Of a stretch of 64,000 nucleotides of DNA, positions 1 through 12,750 are shown piece after piece. The stretch's first letter is position 1. The number at the start of each line of letters is the position of its first letter. The position numbers were made by a program, and so were the translations under genes. The notes beneath the pieces were generated by a model. It was not told where the DNA came from. It made no database searches and saw nothing but the letters and a program-made list of their open reading frames with translations. Source of the DNA: Budorcas taxicolor (taxonomy: Eukaryota; Chordata; Mammalia; Artiodactyla; Bovidae). The DNA lies in the NCBI RefSeq assembly GCF_023091745.1, contig NC_068920.1, forward strand, positions 120,121,622-120,185,621, written 5' to 3'.

Positions 1-317
1 TTCACATGCTAAAAATCACAGCAGAACAAATACCAAGAGAAGTCATCCCAATATTACGAGATATCCCTCTTGTAGTTCTTTCTTGCAGCCAAAAACCTTT
101 ATACTTCAAACTTAGTTATATGTAGGCATACTAACACCAGGCATTTATGTTTTTGAGATAGTCATTTTGACCACAATTATTTTCACTCTGTCTTCTATTA
201 ATACCCAGTATTGATATGTAAAAAAAAGTGAGCTGAACTTCTCAGATTAAGTTCTATCAATATTGTAAATGTTCTTATATATTAATTATTTTGAACATAA
301 ATAAACAAAATTAAAGA
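1..317. other. AT-rich upstream flank, no gene
   Basis: I see no gene, no convincing open frame and no repeat that I can name here. The sequence is AT-rich and leads into an L1 remnant. Confidence 0.5.
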
Positions 318-1063
318 TAAAAGGAATGAACTATTGATACACCCAACAACTTGGATGGATCTCATTATGTTGAGTGGAAAAAGTTAAACTCAAAATATTA
401 CATTTACATAGCATTTTGTATGACATATAGCAATTTATATTAAAAATTTTTGATAACAAAATTATAGAGATGGAGCATAAATTGATATTTGCTAGGTACT
501 CTTGTCTGGAAAATCCCATGGACTGAGGAGCCTGGTGGGCTGCAGTCCATGGGGTTGCTAAGAGTCGGACACGACTAAGCGACTTCACTTTCACTTTTCA
601 CTTTCATGCATTGGAGAAGGAAATGGCAACCCACTCCAGTGTTCTTGCCTGGAGAATCCCAGGGACGGGGGAGCCTGGTAGGTCTATGGGGTCGCACAGA
701 GTCGGACACGACTGAAGCGACTTAGCAGCAGCAGCAGCAGGGTTTCTAGAGATGTAGAGAGAGGAAGAGCATGAGCGCCAACAGGGAGCTGGAATGGTCC
801 TTGTGATCATGAAACAATTCTGTATCTTGACTGCGGTAGTAGTTACATGAACATACATATGATAAAATTGCATAGAATTAATAATACATCCATGTGTGTG
901 CACGCACATATGCACAAGTGCATGTTAACCCAATGAAACTGGAATAAGCTTTGTGGGTTGTTGTAAAGTCATCTTCCTGGTTGTGATATGGTACTAAAGT
1001 CATGCAAGATGTTACCACTGGGGTATATGGGTCAAGAGTAAATGAGTAAAGGGGAAATAGAAT
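318..1063 (+). mobile_element. L1 LINE 3' end, interrupted by a SINE
   Basis: The stretch reads like the 3'UTR of mammalian L1 elements in sense orientation. The conserved words include 'acaacttggatggatctc' near 347, 'acaaaattatagagatgga' near 457, 'cttgactgcggtagtagtt' near 827 and 'gcaagatgttaccactggg' near 1006. A Bov-A2 SINE at 497-740 splits it, so the L1 is the older element. No reading frame survives. Confidence 0.7.
497..740 (+). mobile_element. Bov-A2 SINE (dimeric, GCA tail)
   Basis: Two tandem Bov-A monomers are joined by the characteristic 'cactttcacttttcacttt' linker near 586. The element ends in a short GCA repeat (724-740). It is inserted in an L1 remnant. Bov-A2 is a ruminant-specific non-autonomous element mobilised by BovB. 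Confidence 0.92.
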
Positions 1064-1078
1064 CTCTCATTACATTTT

Positions 1079-1310
1079 CAGAACTGCATTTATTTTTATT
1101 TATTAATTTGTGGCTGCATCCAGTCTTAGTTGCAGCATGCAGGCTCTTTGTTGCGGAGCACAGGCTCTGGAGCACGTGGATTCTGTAGTTTGCCGCGTGC
1201 AGGCTTAGTTGCTCTGCAGCATGTGGGATCTTGTTCCTAGATCAGAGATCAAACCTGCATTCCCTGCATTGGAATGTGGATTCTCAACCATTTGACTACC
1301 AGGGAAATCC
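1079..1310 (-). mobile_element. CHR-type tRNA-derived SINE, antisense
   Basis: The sequence carries the 'ggctgc...tcttagttgcagcatg...gtgggatctt' body and ends in 'gactaccagggaaatcc', the reverse complement of the tRNA-like head. It is flanked by a 15-bp direct repeat (ctctcattacatttt at 1064-1078 and 1311-1325), which fixes the insertion boundaries. Confidence 0.85.
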
Positions 1311-1384
1311 CTCTCATTACATTTTTTTTTTTCATTACATTTTATAAAGGCAATAACTACTGTTTTTACTTATCCTTTTAAAAA

Positions 1385-2580
1385 AATTGACATAATTTTT
1401 ATACTAGAAAACTCACCGTTTAAAGCTTACAATTCAATGGTTCTTAGTGTTTGTAACTATCACCGCCAATTCCAGAGCACTTTCATTTCTCTGAAAGAAA
1501 CCCCAAATCCATTAGTAGTTGCTCCCCATTCTCCACCCCCATCCTCTAAAAACTATTCATCTATATTCTGTATTGGTAGATTTGCTTATTTTTGATATTT
1601 CATATATGTGGAATTATACAATATGTGTTCTTTTGTGTCTATCTCCTTTTGTCTAGCATGTTTTCCAGAATCATCCATCTTGGAGCATATATCAGTACTT
1701 TATTCCTTTCTGTGGTTGAATAATATTCCATTATATAGATATGCCAAATTTTGTTTATTTATTCATTCACTGATAAACATATAGATTTTTCTACTTTTTG
1801 ACTATTATGAATAATGCTGCTATGAATACTTATGTATAATCTTTTTTTAAAAAACATACATTTTTCATTTTCTTGAAGACATACCTACAAGTGGAATTTT
1901 GGGATCATGTGGTAACTCTCTGTTTAACTTTTTGAAGGACTGAAACAGTTTCCAAGAGGCTGTGCCATTTTGCTTTCCCACCACCATCAGTGTATGAAAG
2001 TTTCAATTTTTCCGCATCCTCACTAACACATGTTATTGTCTGTTTCTTTGATGATAGCCATTCAAGTGGGTGTAAACTGATATCTTATTGTGGTTTTGAT
2101 TTTCTGTTTCTTATTGACTCAGTTTCAGTAGGCTTTGTCTTCGTAGGAATTTGTCTATTTCATCTATGTTATCTAATTTGTTGGCATACAATCATTCATA
2201 ATTTCCCCTTATAGTCCTTTCTCTTTTTGCAAGGTTAATAATAATGTTTACTCTTTCATTGCTGATTTTAGTCATTTTGAGTCTTCTTTTATCTTTTTCA
2301 GTCTAGCTAAATGTTTGTCAGTTTTATTGATCTTGACAATGAACCAACTTTTGGTTTTGTTTATTTTCTCCATTGTTTTTCTAGTTTGTTTTGTTTATTT
2401 CCTTTCTAATCTTTTTTTCTCCCTTCCTTCACTTGCTTTGAATCTAGTTTGCTCTTCTTTTTCTAGTTAATTTGGGTGAAAAGTTAGGTTATTGATTTAA
2501 GATTTTTCTTTTTAAAGAGACGCATTTATAACTTCTTTGTATATTCTTTTGCAGTTTCCTGTGAACCCATAATTATTTCA
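1385..2580 (-). mobile_element. Ancient L1 (L1M-type) remnant, antisense
   Basis: Read on the minus strand this resembles old L1. The segment 1385-2110 has hallmark words such as 'gaataatattccattatat' and 'ctattatgaataatgctgc'. The segment 2110-2580 resembles the antisense of the L1 ORF2 region ('atctaatttgttggcatac', 'ttttagtcattttgagtct'). It is heavily decayed and the short open frames are not coding. Confidence 0.7.
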
Positions 2581-3234
2581 AGTTTTTATTTTAAATAAAA
2601 ACATAAGGAAAAAAGTATGCTCTGCCAGAAGAGTTGTGTGTGAGAATGACTCAGTCATTGCACATAGCCTCAAGGAGATTAGTGGAGAAAGATACACATA
2701 GAGTGATTTAAAAGATGAGACAGCTGCAGAGATGAAAAACACTGACGGATGTCCAGGGAAACCACGCAGGCACAACTGAGGGCTTATATGAACTGGAGAG
2801 TGATGCTCTTATCACGGGAGTTTCATACTCAGAGAGACCAGTTCCTAAGGAGACTGGCACTTATTTCTTGTCAATCTAGGGACCACAGCTGAAGCCATTT
2901 GGGGCAGGGATGGAACCACACTCTGATTAAGGCTAATGTTCCCACCTGAGGTCTTTTTCTCTGCGGCTCAGAATGCTCAAAGATATCCCCATCTCTCCTA
3001 CCAAATCACTCAAAGTGTTCAGCATGGGCAGACTGACTGCCTTTAAAAAACAGGAAGGAAAAACTAGAAAATTTGTTGGGGTTGTTGATATTTTTAAAAA
3101 TTTCTTTTAATTTTTAAGCAATTCCAGATTCACCAAAAATAGTTGCAAAAACAGTTAACAGAACTCCAGATACCCTTCACCCAATTTTCCCAACTGTCCC
3201 AAAGGTTAACAACTTACATTGGATTCCTAACTCC
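2581..3234. other. Non-coding flank, no feature recognised
   Basis: I see no gene. The right part (about 3090-3230, 'ccagatacccttcacccaa') resembles decayed interspersed repeat but cannot be named with confidence. Confidence 0.4.
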
Positions 3235-3670
3235 TTTTAATGTTTACTAAAAAAAAAAATTTTAGACTAAGTAATACATTCTTTTAGTTTATAAAGTAAA
3301 ACAATATGAAGAGGTACATAGGTGAAAAATCTTGTTTTTGCCCCTGCCCTTCTACTGCATCAGTCTTGCCCCTCACAAACACTCATAATCATCTGTATTT
3401 TTTTCTTTTTTTTTGGTTGCGCTGCACAGCTTGTGGGATCTTAGTTCCCTGACCAGGTACTGAACCCGGGCCCTGGACAGTGAAAGTATGACGTGCTAGC
3501 CACTGGACTGCCAGAGAATTCCCATCTGTATTCTTTGAGCAAAAGTAATAAAAATATTTTCATATCTCCTCTTCTTCTCTTTCCCATCCTAAAACAGTAT
3601 TCTATGCATACTGTTCTGGATCTCACATTTATCATTTAACAATATAGCTTAGAAATATTTTCAAATTAGA
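3235..3670. mobile_element. Old L1-like repeat hosting a CHR-2 SINE
   Basis: Both sides of the embedded SINE resemble a common old mammalian repeat ('aagtaatacattcttttag', 'cacatttatcatttaacaa'). Family assignment is tentative. Confidence 0.4.
3400..3522 (-). mobile_element. CHR-2 SINE, antisense, with target-site duplication
   Basis: A T-rich start (complement of the A-tail) is followed by 'cttgtgggatcttagttcc' and the reverse tRNA-like head ending 'ctgccagagaattccc'. The 10-bp direct repeat catctgtatt flanks it at 3390-3399 and 3523-3532. Confidence 0.85.
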
Positions 3671-4688
3671 ACATAGTAATGCTATTTTTTTTAATTGAAA
3701 AGGACTTCAGTATTTCTCTCATCTTTGCCCCACTGTCTTCCAGCATCGCTTTAGACCTACTTCTTGCTTCCTCGCTCACTTTCCTGTCTAACCTCTATTG
3801 TTTAAATCCCCAGTTCCCCAAGCATAGTTCATTCTCTGTGCTGACAAGCTCAGGGCTTTTACAGACCCCAGCCAGTGTGACTGGAGCGAAGCCACCAACC
3901 CCGTGGGCCATCAGGACCACAGGGACACATTCAGAAGGGACAGCAACAGGATGATGATTGCCTTAGCATGAGCGATGCCCCAAAGAGAGCACTCTGGGCC
4001 AAGAAGAAGAAATGATCTGGAACAAGGCCTTGTTGCTAAGCAACCCCAGAGAGGATGAAATTAACGCAGTCTGTTTTTCATGTAACTGCATCTCAAATGA
4101 AAGCTGAGGCCAGAGTTGATCCCATGCAAAATTAATAATTACCGCATGATTCTTTCTTTTAAATGGCTGCTGCCAAAAGACTGAGAACTGAAGAAACCAA
4201 TATATCCTTCTTTTAAAAGAGGTGAGGAGGAGGAGGGCGGGGGAAACAGAACAAGTATATTCAGAGGCTGTGTTTTTCCATTTGCATCTTAGGTAGGAAA
4301 TTGGGCATCTTAAACTGCTGTTGAATCTGCCTGGTAGGAAACCTGCTTTAATAGTAGATCCCAAGTAGATGAGATAATATACATCAGAGAACCATGGAAA
4401 GGTAGTTTTTATTTAGAGGTGAGACAAAGCTTCAGATCACATAAGACCCTGTTAATCTCCTTCTCAGAAAATTTTAAATGTACTTTTCTCTCTTGGTATG
4501 TTCAGAGAGGGCACATTATCATAAAACTAAAATATCCCCATTGCCTCCACCCACTCTCCCTAACTCCACTCTAAAGGCTGAAAGAGGGGCACAGCTTGAT
4601 ATGCTTAGTAACCCTTGCTTTTTGAGAACTTATCAATATTAAAAAGGCATAAATGACACAGAAAAGATGATTCCACCCCCATTCTGCT
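3671..4688. other. Upstream flank, no gene recognised
   Basis: Only short unconvincing frames are present. The longest (minus strand, 3963-4364) has no recognisable domain and no supporting signals. I see no repeat I can name. Confidence 0.45.
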
Positions 4689-4699
4689 TCCACTGCATT

Positions 4700-4975
4700 G
4701 CTGCTGCTGCTGCTGCTGCTAAGTCGCTTCAGTCGTGTCCAACTCTGTGCGACCCCGTAGACAGCCCACCAGGCTCCCCATCCCTGGGATTCTCCAGGCA
4801 AGAACACTGGAGTGGGTTGCCATTTCCTTCTCCAATGCATGAAAGTGAAAAGTGAAAGTGAAGTCGCTCAGTCGTGTCCGACTCTTAGCGACCCCAAGGA
4901 CTGCAGCCCACCAGGCTCCTCCGTCCATGAGATTTTCCAGGCAAGAGTACTAGTGGGGTGCCATTGCCTTCTCCG
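4700..4975 (-). mobile_element. Bov-A2 SINE, antisense, 11-bp TSD
   Basis: It begins with a GCT repeat (the GCA tail read backwards), followed by two Bov-A monomers separated by the 'gaaagtgaaaagtgaaagtg' linker. A perfect 11-bp duplication (tccactgcatt) flanks it at 4689-4699 and 4976-4986, suggesting a fairly recent insertion. Confidence 0.93.
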
Positions 4976-4986
4976 TCCACTGCATT

Positions 4987-7148
4987 AATTTGGGTTAATT
5001 AACTATGTGGTTAGAGCTGAGCAATATCCTTCTCCTTAAAAGAACATTTTGGATTATTATTATATGGTTGTACAATAAAATATATCTCAAAACAAAACAT
5101 TTTTAGCCAAAGAAACTAATGTTATTAGAGAAGGAAAACTTTCTTGCCGAATGGAAGGTCTGACTCTAACTTCCTGCTGCAAAGATAGGTGTCTTCCTCC
5201 CTAACTGTTTATGCAGTGTATTTACTAGCCTTGAGCCAGGACCCTCTCTTGCTTTCCCTCTTCCACCCACCCCCTCAGCTCATACTGGGTCACTCTGAGC
5301 AAACACCCTCCCAACCAGCTTGCCTCTGTAAAGCAAGGAATGTTTGCTGATTGAGTTGAGCAGAATGTACTAGAACGTGGAGAAAACAAGATAGCAAAAA
5401 GGGTGCACTTGATCTTTGGAGCCTCTATCACTTGCAGTCTCAGCAGGTAATAGATGCTACATTCAAACCGGGTGCTTTGAGGAGTGTTTAACAAAGGCAT
5501 TATTTACAAGGGTTGGTGGGGGAACCATAAAGGATTGGTGTTACCTGGGGATGGTAGCATTGGGTTGGGAGTCATTACAGGTCTAAGGCCTGAAGAAGAG
5601 AGAGAATTGGGAAGCAGAGCAATGGTAGGGAGGGGGCCTCCTTATAAGAATGTAGCCCTCGTGGGGGTATGTATTCCCTGGTATCGCTTGCCTCCTTGTC
5701 TCTGATCTCTGGCTAGGGTTCTCCATTTGGCTGAACCCCACTGGAAGTCAGGGGATAAGGAAGTGTTTGAATATAGTCAGTATTGATCAGCCTCCCAGGT
5801 ATGGAGCATGGGGAGAGAGACTGTGACATGAAAGACAACCAAAGTTAAGCCTTCATTAATCCCTCTGGTTCCCAGTCTTTTCAATCATTCCTTCAGCCAG
5901 CATTACTGATCTCCAGCTTTGTACAGGCACAGAGCTAGGAGATACAGCAGCAAACACGGCAGCCCTTCTGGAGCTTATGATCCCTGTGGCTGTGTCAGGC
6001 CTGGGCAAGCTTCAAACTACATCATCTCCATCACTAAAGGTCTGAGGTCACACAAGGCCTCCAACTCCTACCATGGTGACTGCATGACTTCTCTTTCTTC
6101 TCTTCCCTCTTGGTCAGGAATAGAAATTCTCTTGTTACTATAAGTAGTGGTGGTAATGAGAGTATGTATGTGTAGGTGTGTGTGCTAAGGTATGGATATT
6201 GAAAGGTACATATACAGAGGAGCCCAGAAAAAGGAAAATAGTTGGGCATCGGGAAAGGGAGGAATAGTGGTAGAGCTGAGTCAAAGGAGCTTCACTCCAG
6301 GACGTGGTCTTTAAGGACCGAGCTTCTATCTACAAATGTGTACTCTGCTTCCTCCACATACACCGGCTTCTTTAGATTCTGCAGTCTTTCCATGCCAGTT
6401 CACTCCAGGCCACTGCCTTGCTATCTGCGTGGCCCTTGGGCTAGGCCATGGTCCTGGGCAATTAGTGACCATTATTGGACATAGAACAGTTGGTGCTATT
6501 TTTCTGAGCAGGGGGCTCTGGCTAGGGGAGGCTCTCCCTCTATAGGAGATATTGAGTGTGGTAGAACGCACAGCAGATAAGCCTCATATGAAAAGCTCCT
6601 GGAAGTCAGAGGTCAGGGACCTGGGTCTTACACTGGTTTTCCAGTAGCCCATGGCATCGTTTCTTTTAAGTCAGCTTCTTAGTCAATATTTACTGAATCA
6701 GACTGGGCAAAAAAATAACCCTTGACTTACAATCGGATACCTCAACCACATCTGTTCTTGGAGATCTTTTAACACACAAAGACATTTGATATTTGTTGAG
6801 AAGGACTTTGTTGATCCGCAGGCAGAGAAGGTGACCTGTGTTGGGCTCATGAAAAGACATGCTGGCAAAGCATGTATCCTGTTGGGGACAATAGCTCCCT
6901 TTTTCCCGAAATGCCTGCCAGCTGTGTGTGGCCAAGCCAGGGCTAGGCTCAGTTTCTTGCACTGTTTCTCACAGCAGCAGGAGAGGAAGTGAGGCACTGC
7001 TTCCTGCTATGGTAATCCTCTTATTTCATTTCAGTGATACAAGTTGACCTTGTGCAGAGAGACAGACACTATCAGTTCTTCCCAGAGCAAAGATGGCCTT
7101 TCTGATGGTGAGCATGGGCCTTATCGACTTAAAAAATAGTCACAACCT
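4987..7148. other. Upstream flank without gene; one old repeat trace
   Basis: No gene is supported. Around 5880-6010 the words 'tacaggcacagagctagga', 'gatacagcagcaaacacgg' and 'tctggagcttatgatccct' match a widespread old mammalian repeat motif (family uncertain). The remainder looks single copy. Confidence 0.4.
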
Positions 7149-7157
7149 AAAAGTTGA

Positions 7158-7374
7158 TAGGGCTTCCCCGGTGGCTTGGTGATAAAGAATCTGCCTGCCA
7201 GTGCAGGAGACAGAGGAGACAGGGGTTCAACCCCTGAGTGAGGAAGATCCCCTAGAATTGGAAATGGCAACCCACTCCAGTATTCTTGCCTGGAAAATTC
7301 CATTGACAGAGGTGCCTGGCAGGCTGCAGTCCATGGGGTTACAAAGAGTTGGACACAACTGAGCAACTGAGCAC
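7158..7374 (+). mobile_element. Bov-tA SINE
   Basis: A tRNA-derived head ('ggcttccccggtggcttgg') with a degenerate B-box-like segment ('gggttcaacccctgag') is followed by the Bov-A body ending 'ttggacacaactgagcaac'. The flanking repeat aaaagttga occurs at 7149-7157 and 7375-7383. Confidence 0.9.
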
Positions 7375-7566
7375 AAAAGTTGAGAGTTACATTTTATTCA
7401 GTGGAAATTTTTAGGACTTAAGCCCGGGAGGCAGAATCTCAAATAGCCCTGAGAGAATTGCTCCATGGAGGCAAGGGGAGGAACCAGGTTCTATAGAAAT
7501 TTTGCAACAAAGGGCAGGTAGTCTGAACGTCAAATGATTATTGCTAATTAAAGAAAACCAGGTTTT

Positions 7567-7715
7567 CCGGGATTCCCCAGTGATCCAGTGGTTAGGACTC
7601 CATGCTCCCAATGCAGGGGCCCTGGGTTCAATCCCTGGTCAGGGAACTAGATCCCACATGCTTCAACTAAGACCTAGCATAGCCAAATAAATAAATTTTA
7701 AGAAAAGAAAGAAAA
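7567..7715 (+). mobile_element. CHR-2 SINE
   Basis: The element has the typical head 'gggattccccagtgatccag', the 'ggttcaatccctggtcagg' B-box region and an A-rich tail (agaaaagaaagaaaac). The flank aaagaaaac occurs near 7550 and 7708. Confidence 0.85.
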
Positions 7716-7894
7716 CTAGATATTCCAAGTTAAGGAATTTAGTATTTTTCTATGTATGGGGAGCTGCAAGAGTTTGGGCTAACTTAAATCATTCCTTTCA
7801 TATGCATCTCAACTATGGGGCTAGTATCCTGTGTTTTTTCACATCCTGAGCTTCCTTGGGGCTCACTGTAGGGAGTGACTGTAGCCGTCAGATG

Positions 7895-7943
7895 GCTGCT
7901 GCTGCTGCTGCTAAGTCACTTCAGTTGTGTCCGACTCTGTGAT
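7895..7943 (-). mobile_element. Bov-A2 tail fragment, antisense
   Basis: A GCT repeat followed by 'aagtcacttcagttgtgtcc' is only the 3' end of a Bov-A2 element. The rest is absent, as in a strongly 5'-truncated insertion. Confidence 0.8.
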
Positions 7944-10014
7944 AGCAAGTATTCTTCTCCTTCCTGAGTGCCCTTAGGACTCACCAGCTCACATTGGAGG
8001 GCTGCAGTTCCTGATGACTGTGACATCATTGTTTACTGACATGGTAGGGAATATTCCATTTCTCAGCCTCAGTGTTGTGTATCATGAGGATATTTTCTTC
8101 CTGGGTGGATACGAGGGATAGATTTCTTTTGGCTGAAAAATGGGATATGAACCATACCAGAAACTGCTAGCAGAAATGTCTCTGGGCTCTCCTTACATTT
8201 CTGGCTGAGAACATCTGAGGCAGAAAACAACAGTTTTCCTTGCAGAAACAGCTGGCCCTTTCTACAGGACACAGCTTTCCAGACAAAATACTGAAGTCCT
8301 CAGGAGACTTGCTCATCCGGAAACTAAGCTGGACAACAACTTAAAGGTTATCCATGAACAACAGAATTTGACCCTTAGGGCAGAGGAAGGTTTTAATTAA
8401 CTTCATCTGAGAAGTTTCCAAGGCCTTTCCAGCTGTTTTGGAATGTTGTGTTCCAGGCTTTAGAGATTAAAACTTCCCTTTTTCTGGCATCCGAAAGTGA
8501 CTTTTAGAAGCAAAATAGGAACAGCTTTCGGACCCCAATATCACAGCACATCAGCCAGGCCTGGATCTTGCCACTAAAAGGGGAAAAACTGTCTCTGGGG
8601 TCTCCTTGGGGCCAGAATGTCATGAGGACTTGGCAGCCTTGGAGCAGACTCTGCTAGGGTCTGGGTCTTCTCCCAATATCTGCAACTCTAAGGGGCAGCT
8701 GGCAAAAAATGAATAGCCAGCCAGGCAGTGTTGAAATCCAAGAAAGGGGGAACGGTTGGCCCTTAAGTATCCTAAGGCCTGGTTTTCCTGACATCTTGAA
8801 GCAGAGGGTACCTGTTTGGACTAGTGGATCCAAAAAAATAAAGAAATGGAATTTTTTTCTCCACCTAAAGGATGCGCTACGTCTTTTCACAAGTGGATAT
8901 CTGATTCCCTCATTCGTGGGAGGTTGATTGAGCCCCCTTTGTCCATCAGGACCATCAGTACTGGTGGTTGAAGGAAAGAGCAGCACAGTCACACATTTTA
9001 AGGGCAAGGACCATGTTTCATCCTCCTTGGGCTTGCTTGTAACAGACGTTCACGTACTATTTCGCTGAAATGGTCCCCCCAAAGTCACAGCTTTTTCCAT
9101 TATCCGGTGTCTGTTTTCTTCCCCTTTCCCTCCTATAACTTATCTCCTGTCTCACCAAGTCAAGAAAACACATTCATGGTCTTCCCTATGCAAGTTGCTG
9201 ACTTGCACCATAGTTCACCTGCCAATCAAACCAAAAGAGAATAAGAGGGAAGAGAAATGAAATTTGTTTCCCTTGAGCCCTGCCTTGCTGTCTTCTGGCA
9301 CAACTTGGTTCTAAGAGGTTGCTGGTCACACTGGCAAAAAGCTTTTTTCACCCTAATGCTTTCTCCCCAACTGTCCACTCTCACTGAAAAAAGTTGTCTT
9401 TTTTTTTTTTTTTTTAAGGAATGTGTTCTGATTATGAAAGTAATAAATACCATTTAGAAAAGAGAATAAACTGTTCCCCACCCAATACATCTGTTGTGTT
9501 CCTAGCCTTTTATTCCAAATGAGACCTCACAAAAGCAGGCTTGCCCCTCTAATCAATGGCTTTAATTGACATATTCAGTTAATTAAGACATCTTTAACAT
9601 ACACCTACAATGAACGTAGCAGAGTTTGGCACTCTTAAAAACACAAAATAGGTTTAAGATAGCCTCAGCCTCAGCCTTCCAGGAGACAAGAGCTTTGAGG
9701 CCACAAAGCCCGTTGCTGTATTCTGGTCTTCTGCTGACTTCCACGCAGCCAATCCTGATGGCCACCTGTCATGCTGAAGCCTTCTCTTCCCTGGGCTGGT
9801 GCATCTCTACATCCTGTTTTCTGCCTTCTGTTTCTAAACTCAAGTTCAACTGCTAACTCCCAAAAGCCAGTACTCAAGAGACAAGTATTGGTTGGCAAAG
9901 GACAGATTATTTATCTGAGAAACTAGCAACCTAAGGAGAAGGTGGACTCATGTCCCAGAACCAATTCCAAACATTCTGCTCGGCCATGTGAGTTTTTCAA
10001 GGGCAAAAAAGGAA
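7944..10014. other. Upstream flank, no gene recognised
   Basis: Several overlapping short frames exist on both strands, none with a recognisable domain or splice context. There is a T-run at about 9401-9416. Apart from that I see nothing. Confidence 0.45.
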
Positions 10015-10203
10015 GCTGCTGCTGCTGCTAAGTCGCTTCAGTCATGTCCGACTCTGTGCGACCCCATAGACGGCAGCCCACCAGGCTCCCCCTTCCCTGG
10101 GATTCTCCAGGCAAGAACACTGGAGTGGGTTGCCATTTCCTTCTCCAGTGGATGAAAGTGAAAAGTGAAAGTGAAGTCGCTTAGTTGAGTCCGACTCTTA
10201 GCT
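10015..10203 (-). mobile_element. Bov-A2 SINE, antisense, partial
   Basis: A GCT repeat start and one complete Bov-A monomer lead into the 'gaaagtgaaaagtgaaagtg' linker and the first bases of the second monomer. The element stops at 'ccgactcttagc', so most of the 5' monomer is missing. Confidence 0.9.
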
Positions 10204-12515
10204 AGATTCAGTTAATCGTTTGACGAGGGGGTCATTGTCTTCATCATCTTTCACTATGTGCAGACTTGTTGATTCTTCGTGACCTTTCTTTAGACTCTAC
10301 CTTGTTCACAGAGTTTGCTCATGGGATTACTGCAGGGGGAGCTGGGGGAAAGATCTAGTTATCTGTTAATTACTTATTCTTCATTTCTACATCTTTAAGA
10401 AGAGAATCTACATTTAGGCAAGACATTGTGTGATCAGGGATTACAAAACTATCTGATTAGTGAGGCATGGAGTACATGCTATAGGGGTTAGGTTAAATAT
10501 TGCCTAGTAATCTCACATCCGTACTGAGTTTTTACAGTTTGAGGGAAAAAGAAATAGGCAAATAGAATGGGGGCAAAGGAGTTGCTTACACATTCTCTCT
10601 CACTTCTTCTGGCTTCCTGATCCTCCTTCGGGCCCATTCACTAAATTTGGTCCTCAGCCTTCTTCACTTCTCTGTTTCTTTTCATTCCCTGGACTGTTTC
10701 AACCATTCCCATGACTTCAGATACCATCTGTATGCTGATAATTCCCTGAAATATGTGTCTTCATTCCGATATATTAATATGCCTGGGGCAGTACCTGTGA
10801 TCAAACACATTAACATACTTGTGGTGAAATATGGGGAAAAATGAAAACTGTAACTACCCCTGCCTATAAATTCCAGTCAGGTTTTGCTGCCAAACTAACC
10901 AAGTTAGTTGTAACACCACTATGAAAAAAATTTTTTTCATTTTCCAAAGCTTTATGGATTTCGGAATTGCAAAGAAGATTATGGGCCTGTATGAAAAGGA
11001 GTGAGTGGCCTTTGTTAGTCCAGAGGGGGAAAAAGAATAAAGAAAACTATTCTGCATTTTCCTTTCTGTAGAACAATGAGTATCCATAAGACTTGAGGTC
11101 TTTCCTGCTGGAATGAAAGTGACCAAAAACTTGTAAACAGTTTTTCTTGTTAAAGTAGTAAGATAATAAAGTTCTATCATATCTGGCCCTCTACTGTAAT
11201 AGTAGCATTATCGGATGCAAGTCCTTCGCTCCACCTAGAGTTTCTCACTTAGCTGAAATGCTTGGGGTTTCTGTAATACACAGTCTCTGTACTTCCTGCA
11301 CATACACACAATCATACCTGTGATTGACTTTAATTCTTGGGCATTTAACTAGATACATAATAATTAACGCAGTAAATTCTCCAGCTCCTTTCAATTCAAT
11401 GACAGCTGTTTTCACACCCTAGTTTAAAACTTTTCTGTGGGTTGGCTCTAAAGCCAGATCAGTAACAGACCCAGAGAATGTTCAAGGGGCTAGGGATGGG
11501 GGTAGGGGCACAGGGCAGCATGGAAAGGCAGGATAAAATGTTATTTTAGTATTTTCATTGAGACAGAGGAAAAATTCATGCAAATATCTCTGCTCTCACC
11601 ACACCTCCCTCTTTGTTTTATAAAGCCTTTCTTTGTCCAAATCTCAATTTTTGGATTAGACCCCTGTTGACTATGTCTGCTTAAGTCCTAGATAAAAGCT
11701 TGTTTGTCTGACCTGTCGTATCCGTAATTGGCCTAACTGTTCGTTTTGATTTTCCCATTGTGTAGATGGTGCTACGAAGCTTGGCAGGAAGCACACTATG
11801 GAAATGTGGAGCTGAGCAGCTTAATGTGTGTAATTTGGGAAGTGCAGCGGATGCCAGGGCTTAGCAGGCTCCCAGCTTATTCAAGGCTGTTCCTGTGGAT
11901 TTTCATTCTTGTGGGCATCAAGCTCCTCAAGTCTGAGGGCTTGGGTCCCACCCAGACTCAGTGCCCATAGCCATGTCCCTGCTGCCCTCCTCTTAAAACC
12001 AGGATGGTAGCTGACAGTTGGAGGCTCCTCTGTCACCTCTGCCTAAGGAAGTGGAAGGGTAATGAGGTAATTGGGTTCCAGAGGTGATTCAGGTAAAGGC
12101 TGACATATAAGGCTTTCTCTAGACATGAGTGTGGACTCCTCGTTGGTTTCTAGGAGGCCTGAGGTATTGCAACATCCATCATTCCTGCAGAGCCACCCAG
12201 ATCCCCACTCCAAGACTGAAGCACTCATTTCCCCATCTCTTGGGAGGGATGACAGCAGCCATTAGCTGAGAGTCTGAAAAGAGTCACCCTGTCCATGGTA
12301 GTGTCCCTTCCCAGAGGCAGCCCACATCTAATGTCTGATCTGTGCAGGAGTAAAAAGATCCAGCTCCCTTACCTCAGTTGAGACAACTCTGAGCCATCCC
12401 AGCCCCAGAGCTGTCTAAAAGATCAGCTAAGGTTTGTTTTTATTTTTTCCAAATGATTTACTTTTTTTTAGTAAATTAATCTCTCCCTTTATTTTTGGAA
12501 ACATTTTAACTTTTA
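10204..12515. other. Upstream flank, no gene recognised
   Basis: AT-rich, apparently unique sequence with only short frames. I could identify no repeat, exon or RNA gene. Confidence 0.45.
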
Positions 12516-12750
12516 GTTTTATATTGGAGTATAGCTCATTAATAATCTTGTAATAGTTTCAGGTGTACAGTAAGGGGACTCAGCCATATATATACGTGTA
12601 TCCATTCTCTCCCAAACTCCCCTCCCATCCAGGCTGCCACATAATATTGAGCAGAGTTCCCTCTGCTATACAGTAGGCCTTATTGATTGTCCATTTTAAA
12701 TATAGCAGTGTGGACATGTCGAACCCAAACTAACTATCCCTTCCCCTAAA
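12516..12750 (-). mobile_element. Artiodactyl L1 3'-end fragment, antisense
   Basis: The words 'tttcaggtgtacagtaagg', 'agttccctctgctatacag' and 'aacccaaactaactatccc' match the reversed 3' end common to artiodactyl L1 copies. Confidence 0.65.

Noticed and set aside
3963..4364. 133-codon minus-strand frame
   Set aside because: No recognisable motif or promoter context. It overlaps nothing conserved that I can see.
4700..4722. CAG/CTG trinucleotide repeats as expansion loci
   Set aside because: Every such run in the window is the short GCA tail of a Bov-A2 SINE or its complement.
7158..7374. tRNA gene (tRNA-like head with B box)
   Set aside because: This and the similar heads elsewhere belong to Bov-tA SINEs. 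The cloverleaf is not preserved.
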